From assembly GCA_024402335.1 (NCBI GenBank), contig JAKSTZ010000018.1:1-45157 (forward strand): a stretch of 45,157 bases of DNA, written 5' to 3'. Made by a program: the position numbers and the translations under genes. Below the pieces are notes generated by a model, which had not been told where the DNA came from, ran no database searches, and saw nothing but the letters and a program-made list of their open reading frames with translations. Of the stretch, positions 1-7,919 are shown in pieces. Each line of letters starts with the position of its first letter. The first letter of the stretch is position 1. The DNA comes from Bacteroidales bacterium. GTDB lineage: Bacteria; Bacteroidota; Bacteroidia; Bacteroidales; UBA1715.

Positions 1-2
1 AC

Positions 3-737
3 AAAATTTATAATACAGCCTCCCAAGGAGAGACTTTATGTAAACTAATCTTAGATGCTTTTGATTATAAGGGGTTTAGAAAAACAATTCTTATAAAGTT
101 GGCAAGAATTTTAAATGTAAAGGTTTGTCCATATTGTAATATGCAGTACACATTAGTGGCAGATGAGAATAGTAGTTCTCTTGCAAAATTTCAATTTGAT
201 CATTTTTTCTCAAAACAAGAATATCCATGGTTAAGTATGTCATTATATAATTTAATACCGTCATGTGCTGAATGTAATCATGGGAAAAGTACGGGGACTC
301 TTGGTTTGAAATTTCATCCTTATAAATCTGATATCTATAAGCAGTTTGTATTTAGAATTCCTAATACAGAGGATGTTTTATACGACATACAAAAAAAAGA
401 TTATATAAACATAGATCTGATACATCAAAATGCTACAACATCTACGGAACTGAAAGAATATTATCAGATGTTTCATATAAAAACATTGTACCAAAGACAC
501 GGAGATATTGCAAGAGAAGTATTTGCAAAAGCATATCAATATCCGTATTGGTCAAATCCTCAAAACTACAACTGGGTACCTAATTATTCCCCTATGAATC
601 AATTACGGTTGTATTTAGGTACTTATGTAAGACAAGAAGAAATAGAAAAACGACCGATGACAAAATTTATACAAGATTTATGGGAACAAGCAAGAGGAAA
701 AACAATTGATGCCGAAATTAGGTTGGAAGATGAATGA
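3..737 (+). CDS. HNH endonuclease family protein, 5' end outside the window
   Basis: The reading frame is open to the left edge of the window, so the gene begins upstream. A TTG at 99 could be taken as a start, but the frame before it has no stop and reads as protein. The 244 visible residues contain a CPYC knuckle (about residues 42-45), an FDHFFSK segment and a C-x2-CN pair followed by HGKS. Together these make the treble-clef HNH nuclease core (Cys pair, Asp-His, second Cys pair, Asn). The spacing resembles the HNH proteins found beside ATPases in Septu (PtuB-like) and retron-associated systems. That is a family-level inference, because the upstream partner is off-window. The gene converges on the HU gene. 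It could also be a stand-alone restriction-type nuclease. I am confident of the HNH fold but not of the system. Confidence 0.75.
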   Translation, partial: KIYNTASQGETLCKLILDAFDYKGFRKTILIKLARILNVKVCPYCNMQYTLVADENSSSLAKFQFDHFFSKQEYPWLSMSLYNLIPSCAECNHGKSTGTLGLKFHPYKSDIYKQFVFRIPNTEDVLYDIQKKDYINIDLIHQNATTSTELKEYYQMFHIKTLYQRHGDIAREVFAKAYQYPYWSNPQNYNWVPNYSPMNQLRLYLGTYVRQEEIEKRPMTKFIQDLWEQARGKTIDAEIRLEDE

Positions 738-763
738 GAGAATTGGAGGTATACAGCATATGT

Positions 764-791
764 AAAAAAGGGAACAACTTTCGTCATTCCC
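764..791 (-). terminator. Rho-independent terminator of the HU gene
   Basis: Read on the minus strand, a 9-bp stem starting GGGAATGAC (two G-T pairs) closes on a GAAA tetraloop and is followed by six T residues. It lies 25 bases past the HU stop codon. Confidence 0.8.
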
Positions 792-815
792 TCTGATAAA
801 ATAATGAAAAGAAAA

Positions 816-1097
816 TTATTTCTTTTTGTTTACTTTTTCGCTCAATGCTTTACCTGCTTTGAATTGAGCAACTTTTTTAGCGGCAATTTTAATTTCTTTG
901 CCTGTTTGTGGGTTACGACCTTTACGAGCGTTTCTCTTTCCAACTTTGAATGTTCCAAAGCCAATTAATTGAACCGATTCGCCTTTCGCTAAAGCGTCAG
1001 AGATTGATTCTACAAAAGAGTTGATTGCAAATTCAGATACCTTTTTAGGTAATCCTGATTTTTTAGACATTGCTGAAACTAAATCTTGTTTATTCAT
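816..1097 (-). CDS. hup: HU family DNA-binding protein
   Basis: This 93-aa basic protein has the whole HU/IHF fold. The N-terminal helices start MNKQDLVSAMSKKSG, the core contains LIGFGTFKVGKR, and the DNA-binding arm RNARKGRNPQTGKEI is followed by the C-terminal helix. Length and the arm RNPQTG motif match ordinary HU. HU bends and compacts DNA and also helps site-specific recombination and replication initiation. The gene is monocistronic, with its own promoter (1125-1156) and terminator (764-791). It sits between an HNH nuclease gene and a defence operon, so it may be the chromosomal HU or an element-borne copy. The sequence alone does not decide this. Confidence 0.93.
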   Translation of the reverse strand: MNKQDLVSAMSKKSGLPKKVSEFAINSFVESISDALAKGESVQLIGFGTFKVGKRNARKGRNPQTGKEIKIAAKKVAQFKAGKALSEKVNKKK

Positions 1098-1124
1098 AAT
1101 AATATTTTTTTTAGTTATTTTGAG

Positions 1125-1156
1125 TAAATATAAAGTTTTTGTGGATAATAGACAAA
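1125..1156 (-). promoter_or_regulatory. Bacteroidetes-type promoter of the HU gene
   Basis: On the minus strand TTTG (1156-1153) is followed after 20 nt by TATATTTA (1132-1125). This is one mismatch from the phylum -7 consensus TAnnTTTG. It lies about 28 bases before the HU start. Confidence 0.5.
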
Positions 1157-1279
1157 TACATACGAATTAGAACAGTGCATTTATGATATAATGTAAGATT
1201 CTATTGATGATGCTTGTTATGTAAGTTAAATTAACCCCGCCATAGTTGTGCTCATTTCTGCGGTTGACAATTCATATCT

Positions 1280-1871
1280 TTATCGCAAATCTTCAGATGT
1301 TACAGGCTTCAAATTTACAACCCGAATTCTTCCTGTAAATAATTCCGTAATCATCTTAAAGTTATTCTCAGAAACAGTAGAAAAGTTCATAAAATTCTCT
1401 TTCGTAACATGATTCCAAAATTTTCCTATTTGTTCTTTTATCATCTTCACTCTTTCATATTTATCTTGAAATGGTTCTAAGCCAAAAGTATGAATCTCTA
1501 AATCGCGATGCGCTTTTTGCTCTTCCTTTTCCCAATAATCCAATACATCACCATAAAACTCTCCATTGTGTTGATAGTCACCTATATTAACAGGGAATAG
1601 TCTGGCATCAAGATTGCCTGCCTTCGTTACAAGAGCAGCCTCATACATGCATTGATCGGAATAAAAGAACTTGTCGCTCAAGAGCATAATTACTCTATCA
1701 GCTCTGCCAATTTCTTCCTCGAACTTATTCTATTCTGCTTTTGTATTTGCAATCCTTAACATCTATGACACACCTAAAACCTGCGGCCTCGATAGATGGC
1801 GCCAACCAGTTTCGTGCAATTCCCTCCACTGGTTCCTTCCAGCGATATGAAACATATACTCTCTTACACAT
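1280..1871 (-). pseudogene. TIR-domain protein gene, disrupted by a one-base frameshift
   Basis: An ATG at 1871 opens a frame reading MCKRVYVSYRWKEP, then APSIEAAGF and VIDVKDCKYKSRIE, and stops at a TAA near 1727. The rest of a TIR domain continues in the next frame: KFEEEIGRADRVIMLLSD, then SDQCMYEAALV. Removing a single A at about 1726-1729 joins them as RIDKFEEEIG and gives one 196-aa protein. The VYVSYR start, the IGRAD-IMLLSD strand and the S-x2-CMYE motif with the usual catalytic Glu are typical of bacterial TIR domains. These often cleave NAD+ or make cyclic ADP-ribose signals. The ATG overlaps the stop of the NTPase gene by eight bases, which implies translational coupling. The frameshift may be real inactivation or a sequence error. 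A short C-terminal extension of about 100 residues has no fold I recognise. Confidence 0.8.
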
Positions 1872-4800
1872 TGTCTATCTCCCTTGAAACTTGTGCAACC
1901 AATCCTGCATCATCACTTTGCAGAAAATCATCTAGCATATCCATTGCGTCCTCAAGTACCTTGTCGTTTTGCTCAAACTCAAGTATCTTGTTGTATGCTG
2001 TCAATAATACCTCCGTCATAGAGTCAAAAACACGCCAATTATTTTCCTCTCTCATGTACCGTCCCAATAACCAATCTAGTGTCTTATGGGGGTTCTTGTC
2101 TGAATAGATCTTTAAAAACTCAAAAACATAGTGGTTACAATACTTAATAACAGGTGAGTCAAAAAGAGAATCAAGATAGGGTTCCAGTACGTTGTTTGAC
2201 CACTTCTCATACTCATTGAATATAAAATCATACTGCTGTCCAAGTTCTTCCTCATCATAATTCATATATTTTCTTAGAATGCCTTCTATTAATTCATGAT
2301 GAGCAGGCGAGTAATATCTTTCTGTTTCCCTGACTAACGAAGTTCTTCCAATCTCTGAAGCATCTGCCATCTTATACATCAAATCTTTTGCTCCATTTTC
2401 TTGCCTTAGAGCTGCTATAAACAGCCATACAACATTAACCTTATGGCACTCCGGCTTCAAAACGCATTGTTCAAAGTATTCCTTCAGTGCTTCAAAATTA
2501 TAGGATATCAGATATAATATCGGATTCATATTGTGCACTGGTAGCTTCAGGAGGTGTACATCATAGTCATGAACTAAATGAAGGAACAGTTTTAGTGTTT
2601 TCTCTTTATCCTCGTTTATCATCACGGCCATTTGGAATAGAGCCGCACATCTTGTCGCAACAGATGCAGTTTCTGCTATTTCATCAAGGCAGTTGAATAT
2701 ATCTTCCGTATATGGTTTCATTGTAATGCTACACACCAAGTGGTCAACGGCGCATCCTCTTACTTGGTTTATTCCCGTGTTGTAATCCACGTCAACATAG
2801 TCAACTTCTTGTTTGTCCTCAGCTTCGCGTGCCACCATCATTACATAGTCCATTAGCACCTTCGGAGCAACCTTATTATTATTGATATAATAGTCAAGTG
2901 ATCTGCATATATCTATCACTACCTCTTTTTTTGAGGTATTTACATTTTCGCCCAATGCACTGATTAATCTTGTATAAAGATCAATCAACTCATCATCTGT
3001 CAACCCGCTTTCCTGTAGAGTTCCTAAAGCAGAGGAAACATAGTACAAATCAACTTCTCCATTTTCAAGAATCTTTTTATATGCATTATATCCTTTTTGA
3101 GGCTCTTTTTTCAGTACATCACGCAAAGACCACGCCAATCCTATACGAGTTGGACGACTCCAATCAACATCGTAGTCGGTATTGTACTTTCCAGCCAACT
3201 TCACAATGTTTTCTATTGACATCTTTTCCAATTTTTCAGTTGGTAGTGTTGACCATCCATAAAGAGATTGTATCTTGTAGGGGGCTTCGTTATTTATATC
3301 AACCCCTTTGCGTTCTATTTCCTTCAGTTCTTTCCAAGCATTCTTGAAATGCGTTTTCAAATAGTCTTCTTGGATAGTACTTAAGAACTTTCCCTTCGTA
3401 GATCCTATTGCTGTGTTGGGGGTATTATTTCTATATTCCTTCGTAATTGGTCTTTGCCCTTTCTCCCATTCTGGTATTAAAGTTCGTACAATTTCTATCA
3501 ACGTTAATTGCTGCTCTTGGTTTAGCAGCATAAATACCTCGCCAAACAACTTTATTTGGTAATACTCAAGTATCGATGACATTTTTTTCTTTTTTAAGGC
3601 TGTTGACAGATAATCAAATGCAGTATCCCTATATCTGGTCATGTTCTTTAGCCATCCAGTTATGGCAATTACATGGTAAATATCTACATTCTTTTGAGCT
3701 AGTTTTTTCAATAAATCATCTATATCTGCAGCATTGTTTTCTACTTCTTTTTCTACGCCGAGTAGTACGCTGTTAAGCATTTGATCTGGAAAATTATAAG
3801 AAACGTTAGATCTATTGTATGTCCAATAAATCAATGTACCAACGATTTCCATACCTTCTAATGTCCGTATAGAGGCATCTATCATCATCGAAACTAAATT
3901 AATTTCTGTCATAAATGCCAAATGCTCATCAGTCTTGTGCAGAGCATCAAGCATCTCTCTCAAATCACAGCCTACGTCAAACTGCCAGTCTTTTTTACTA
4001 TCCCACTCTGAAAGTCTGGCTGCAACATAACGTTTTATTCTATCAGCCACGATAACAGGGCGCGTTTCTGCAAGGTTCGCATAGAAATGATGTAATCCAA
4101 TTTCCCCATCTTCTTTGTCTATGATTTGAATAATGGACATCAGAACATCTGCCGTCGCATCATCTTTAATTGGGAGATAACAGATTGTCCTAACAACTGG
4201 TTCCAATCTCTCTTCTTCCAATTGGCTTATTTTATTTTCTATCTGTCTTAATATGGTTATTCCCTCCTGTTGATTCTGCTCAATAATATAATTCAACAAA
4301 TCAATGACGCGTTCAGTATATCGCCTTTCACAATTTGCGAACCCGCCATTTGACAATATGTAGCGCATCAAAGTCTTAACAGGTCCAATGGCATATACAG
4401 TCCTCAGAAATACACTACTGAGTTTGTCATCTGGGATAATGGTTTCGCGTATAACAGCATCTTCTTGTGGTTTTAATCTCACAAAAGAACCCAGCAAGGA
4501 AATTGTGAGCTGCTTTAAATGGAATCGGTAATTGGCACTGGTAATAATCTTTCTAACAATACTGATATATTTATTTGAATCTACTTCTCTTAAGTATACT
4601 AGAAGTGTTTTCAGACGTCCTCTTACAAATAAACCTTGATGAACATTCATGAAATCATCCTCTATTTCCTTTCCAGACTCAAAAAACAATCTGGAATAGG
4701 TATAGTCAAACAAAGTTTGGTGGCGGAATTGTATTTGTGCGCCATCACTACTTTGTACTAAATAGCCTTCCGATAAAAGGAAAGTTTGTTCACTTGAATA

Positions 4801-6150
4801 TTCGGTACTATATTTAATAGAACTTTGCGACAACACCTGCTCATGTATCATATTTCCTATGACCATTTCAAGATATATCTTTATTCGAATCGGATCGATT
4901 CCCTTTTCTCTGGCATCTTCAATAAGTACCTGTTGCCAATAGGCATTATAGACTGCGGATTGTGTTGCTTTTAATTTACCACCACTGTTTTTACGCAAAC
5001 GGCAATACAGAGACAGGTTCATTGGATTCTCCAAAAAACTATATTCCTCTTCTTGTAATCCACCTTCAAGGATATTAAAGTCAGCCAAGACTCTATCCAC
5101 ATCTGTTTTAGGCAAATTCCTTACAATTATCTGATGACTACCATTATATTGATAGAATGCCCGTTCACTCTTGTAGTCATATTCCCTACATGATAATACA
5201 ATTCTAACATTATCATTACGGGAGAGTTCGGTAATTACTCTTTGTACTTCAGCCAAAGGCTTACGCTTAAAGTTAAGAGAAAGAGACAAAGCATCAATCT
5301 GATCTATAATCAAGACAGTGAGTCCCTTTCTTGCACTTCCAGTTACCAATTGAATAAGCGAGGTGCCATTCAGGTTTAAAGCCTTGTCAATATCTGTATC
5401 ATTGGTATCAAACAAGTAATCTGACTTAAGTCCAATCGTTGGAATATCTTGTTGCTCTAATTTATTAAGGACATCTGCCAATACAACTGTTTTTCCACTA
5501 CCAGCCTCACCAGTTACAATACAAATACGTTTTTCTGGCTTTTTATAATCTTTACCTTGAACCCACTCTAATATTAAAGCTGTTTCCTGTCGTTCTATAT
5601 GATAGTCATCAGCTAGGCATCTGTCGACACCTCGTAGATTAGAAGACATTTCTTCAAAGGTTTTCGGTTGTTTTGTTACCGATTCTTTGATTGTTTGTAT
5701 GTCATCTTTCATATCCGACACATCGCTTAATAGCAGGGTAAGGTGTGTTTTATTCTCTTGGGCCGTCTTTAGGCATTCCTGCGCTAATGCTAAATTCAGG
5801 CCGTTCAAGGTTTCTTGCCTCTTCAATACCTCATTTTTGAAAGCTTCATATAATTCCTTGTTTACATATCTCTTCCTTTCAGGTGGCTCAAGGCGAATGA
5901 TTTCATCTTTTATCACCTTCTGATAGTAACGGAATTCCTCTCTCTCAGTTTTCTCTATTTGAACATCGTTGGCATCCTTCTTCGTTTTCTTAATAGCGGA
6001 AACAAATGCCTCCCTCATAACTTTTCTGAATGCATCATTGTCTGAGTCATCATCAGCATACATGATATTCTTCACTTTATCATAAGCGGCGGAAGCTACG
6101 ATGTTTTGTAATATTGGCAATAATGCAGATGTAAGAATCGTCATATCCAT
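1864..6150 (-). CDS. Large P-loop (STAND-like) NTPase of a putative defence operon
   Basis: The protein has 1,428 residues. Residues 1-205 are charged and helical, with a likely coiled coil (about 100-165), and match no effector I recognise. The NTPase core follows: Walker A GEAGSGKT at 214-221, Walker B LTVLIIDQIDAL at 277-288 and a sensor-like RIVLSCREY at 316-324. After a winged-helix-like stretch (to about 500), roughly 900 residues look like helical repeats, as in the sensor arms of STAND ATPases. I infer a ligand-triggered oligomeric switch of the NACHT/Avs type; this is not proven. It begins 6 bases after abiEii and its stop overlaps the TIR start, so it is probably translated with both. 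The lack of an obvious effector domain fits a separate TIR effector. Confidence 0.7.
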   Translation of the reverse strand: MDMTILTSALLPILQNIVASAAYDKVKNIMYADDDSDNDAFRKVMREAFVSAIKKTKKDANDVQIEKTEREEFRYYQKVIKDEIIRLEPPERKRYVNKELYEAFKNEVLKRQETLNGLNLALAQECLKTAQENKTHLTLLLSDVSDMKDDIQTIKESVTKQPKTFEEMSSNLRGVDRCLADDYHIERQETALILEWVQGKDYKKPEKRICIVTGEAGSGKTVVLADVLNKLEQQDIPTIGLKSDYLFDTNDTDIDKALNLNGTSLIQLVTGSARKGLTVLIIDQIDALSLSLNFKRKPLAEVQRVITELSRNDNVRIVLSCREYDYKSERAFYQYNGSHQIIVRNLPKTDVDRVLADFNILEGGLQEEEYSFLENPMNLSLYCRLRKNSGGKLKATQSAVYNAYWQQVLIEDAREKGIDPIRIKIYLEMVIGNMIHEQVLSQSSIKYSTEYSSEQTFLLSEGYLVQSSDGAQIQFRHQTLFDYTYSRLFFESGKEIEDDFMNVHQGLFVRGRLKTLLVYLREVDSNKYISIVRKIITSANYRFHLKQLTISLLGSFVRLKPQEDAVIRETIIPDDKLSSVFLRTVYAIGPVKTLMRYILSNGGFANCERRYTERVIDLLNYIIEQNQQEGITILRQIENKISQLEEERLEPVVRTICYLPIKDDATADVLMSIIQIIDKEDGEIGLHHFYANLAETRPVIVADRIKRYVAARLSEWDSKKDWQFDVGCDLREMLDALHKTDEHLAFMTEINLVSMMIDASIRTLEGMEIVGTLIYWTYNRSNVSYNFPDQMLNSVLLGVEKEVENNAADIDDLLKKLAQKNVDIYHVIAITGWLKNMTRYRDTAFDYLSTALKKKKMSSILEYYQIKLFGEVFMLLNQEQQLTLIEIVRTLIPEWEKGQRPITKEYRNNTPNTAIGSTKGKFLSTIQEDYLKTHFKNAWKELKEIERKGVDINNEAPYKIQSLYGWSTLPTEKLEKMSIENIVKLAGKYNTDYDVDWSRPTRIGLAWSLRDVLKKEPQKGYNAYKKILENGEVDLYYVSSALGTLQESGLTDDELIDLYTRLISALGENVNTSKKEVVIDICRSLDYYINNNKVAPKVLMDYVMMVAREAEDKQEVDYVDVDYNTGINQVRGCAVDHLVCSITMKPYTEDIFNCLDEIAETASVATRCAALFQMAVMINEDKEKTLKLFLHLVHDYDVHLLKLPVHNMNPILYLISYNFEALKEYFEQCVLKPECHKVNVVWLFIAALRQENGAKDLMYKMADASEIGRTSLVRETERYYSPAHHELIEGILRKYMNYDEEELGQQYDFIFNEYEKWSNNVLEPYLDSLFDSPVIKYCNHYVFEFLKIYSDKNPHKTLDWLLGRYMREENNWRVFDSMTEVLLTAYNKILEFEQNDKVLEDAMDMLDDFLQSDDAGLVAQVSREIDNV

Positions 6151-6156
6151 TGTTTC

Positions 6157-7074
6157 TTAAATTAAAATACACTTCAGATTTTTCTCCTCCTCTTTCAATT
6201 TTTGAGGATTTTGCTTGGCAAGTTTCTTTAGATTAAGAAGTTTCCATTGAATGGAAGGATAATTTTTGAAGTACTCAAATTCATATCCGTTCCATTCAGG
6301 TTGACCAGATTCAAAACTAATCAGGAACTTCTTATCCTCTTCGGTCATCAATGATCTAACGTCATTTATGAGTTTTGTTCGAGTCTCTTCAAATTCTTCG
6401 TATGAAAACAGAATATCAGTCATGCCAGCGAACTGGTTTTCCATTGCCTTTCGTTGGTCTATCAAACTTGGGGCTAATGATTCGTGTAATGGCCTTTCGC
6501 TACCAAGTAGGCAAAATATAAGTCCTTCACGGCATTGTTGTAAAGGGAAATCCATATATTTTATATCAAATAGATCTCGTGGATGTTGGCGAGATAACGC
6601 TGCGGCAATTTTTCCTCCATAAAGCAGTGTCAATGGTACAATTGGAGCTTCGCAATAAAGTGAAAACTCATTCTGTGCTTTCTCACTCAAAGGTATGGTA
6701 AGGATTTCGCCACCTACAATACCACGTTTGGTTTGATTCACTTCAATTTTAACTTGTTTTCCTTGATGTTCGCACAATAATTTACTTGTGTTGAAATTAG
6801 GTGTTATGTGTATTCCTTTGATTGTTCGTTGTGCCTTATCGCAAATTAATTTGAGATGCTTAGTTATGTTCTCTAAACTGGTTTGTCGGTCAGACAAAGG
6901 AATATATGTCAAATCGATGTCGACAGAGTAACGGGGTAGGTTTTTCAAAAACAAATTAATAGCAGTGCCACCGTGTATGGCAAAAACGCCTTCCTCTTTT
7001 ATTATTGGCACAAGTCGAAGCAGAAGCTCCACTTTTTGCGCGTAAACTTTTGATTTTATACTACTGTCATTCAT
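6157..7074 (-). CDS. abiEii: AbiEii/AbiGii-family nucleotidyltransferase toxin
   Basis: This 305-aa protein carries the DNA polymerase beta-like nucleotidyltransferase signature GGTAINLFLKN (35-45) followed by RYSVDIDL (48-55). The two Asp residues (52, 54) are the metal ligands. This is the AbiEii toxin of type IV toxin-antitoxin pairs, thought to transfer nucleotides onto RNA, reported for tRNA in some homologues. Its ATG lies inside the last codons of abiEi (8-bp overlap), and the NTPase gene starts 6 bases after its stop. AbiE systems are known phage-abortive loci. Here the toxin sits in an operon with additional NTPase and TIR genes. Length and motif look intact. Confidence 0.88.
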   Translation of the reverse strand: MNDSSIKSKVYAQKVELLLRLVPIIKEEGVFAIHGGTAINLFLKNLPRYSVDIDLTYIPLSDRQTSLENITKHLKLICDKAQRTIKGIHITPNFNTSKLLCEHQGKQVKIEVNQTKRGIVGGEILTIPLSEKAQNEFSLYCEAPIVPLTLLYGGKIAAALSRQHPRDLFDIKYMDFPLQQCREGLIFCLLGSERPLHESLAPSLIDQRKAMENQFAGMTDILFSYEEFEETRTKLINDVRSLMTEEDKKFLISFESGQPEWNGYEFEYFKNYPSIQWKLLNLKKLAKQNPQKLKEEEKNLKCILI

Positions 7075-7828
7075 ATTCGGCTATATCTTTTGAGATGGTC
7101 ATATTATATTTCTTGATGTATTTCCCGATTGGTGTAATCATAAATCTTGATGTTCCAAAGTTTATCTTGTCTAATTGCAAAGCCTTTACCCAAGGATGGT
7201 TTGCTTTTTCTGCCATATAGAGAAATAATCGTTTTACTTTTTGAGATGTACAGGATTCCAACAATTGTTGTACTAATTTTGGTCGCAAGGTCGTTAAACT
7301 CTCCATTATGTAATATATGTCAAGTAACGATGACGAAGCATCAGGCATATTCAAACATTCAAAAAAAGCACGTTCCGGAGAAGAGACGAGCAAATCAAGT
7401 TTATCTATCGACATTGTTTCAACACCCAACAAATCGTTGCCGAGAAAGGATGTCTTCATATATTTAATGGTCATATCCCAATTATTGTTCAGCAGCCACG
7501 ATGGCAATTTGTTATTTTTGTCGGTAAAAAGGAATGCTTTTGGCTTACCCATAGAAAGATAATGAGAATATCCTCTAAGTTCCAGAGCTGTATATGCTCC
7601 CACAATGCATTTTTTTTTCAATTGTGTGTTGTACGATGATATTGTCGCCAATAGAGTTGGCGATGTCCCGTGTATTTTATAAACACCTTTGGATATGCGT
7701 TCTAACCAGCCACTTTTCATATATGAATATTGTCCACGGGCATCCAATCCATTATCTGAAAGCCAAGAACCAAATAATACTGTATCACGAGGTGCATTTT
7801 TTACTATTTGCTGTATTTTTGTTGTCAT
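7067..7828 (-). CDS. abiEi: AbiEi-family antitoxin and transcriptional autoregulator
   Basis: The protein starts MTTKIQQIVKNAP. The upstream TTG at 7834 is a weaker start. Residues 1-60 form a winged helix with SYMKSGWLERISKGVYKIHG, typical of AbiEi N-termini. The middle part (GAYTALELRGYSHYL, then SPERAFFECL) is the conserved AbiEi C-terminal domain. The family represses its own operon and counteracts AbiEii. It is the first gene of the unit and overlaps abiEii. The usual inverted-repeat operator was not found with confidence in the 91 bases upstream. At 253 aa it is a normal size. Confidence 0.87.
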   Translation of the reverse strand: MTTKIQQIVKNAPRDTVLFGSWLSDNGLDARGQYSYMKSGWLERISKGVYKIHGTSPTLLATISSYNTQLKKKCIVGAYTALELRGYSHYLSMGKPKAFLFTDKNNKLPSWLLNNNWDMTIKYMKTSFLGNDLLGVETMSIDKLDLLVSSPERAFFECLNMPDASSSLLDIYYIMESLTTLRPKLVQQLLESCTSQKVKRLFLYMAEKANHPWVKALQLDKINFGTSRFMITPIGKYIKKYNMTISKDIAEYE

Positions 7829-7919
7829 TATCAAACTTTTTGCGAATATAAGGATAAATTTGTAGCAAATAAATAGTTTTGAATGAAAAGTGGAGCAATT
7901 CGTTTATATAGTCTTTTTT

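Noticed and set aside
99..737. A complete HNH gene starting at TTG 99
   Set aside because: The frame has no stop upstream of 99 and is open to the window edge, so the gene is truncated by the window.
738..1280. A tRNA or att site in the intergenic stretches around the HU gene
   Set aside because: No cloverleaf or GTTCRA arm was seen and no repeat of the mnmE-side sequence was found by eye.
1796..2107. Plus-strand open frames inside the NTPase gene
   Set aside because: They are antisense shadows of the 1428-aa coding region with low-complexity translations.
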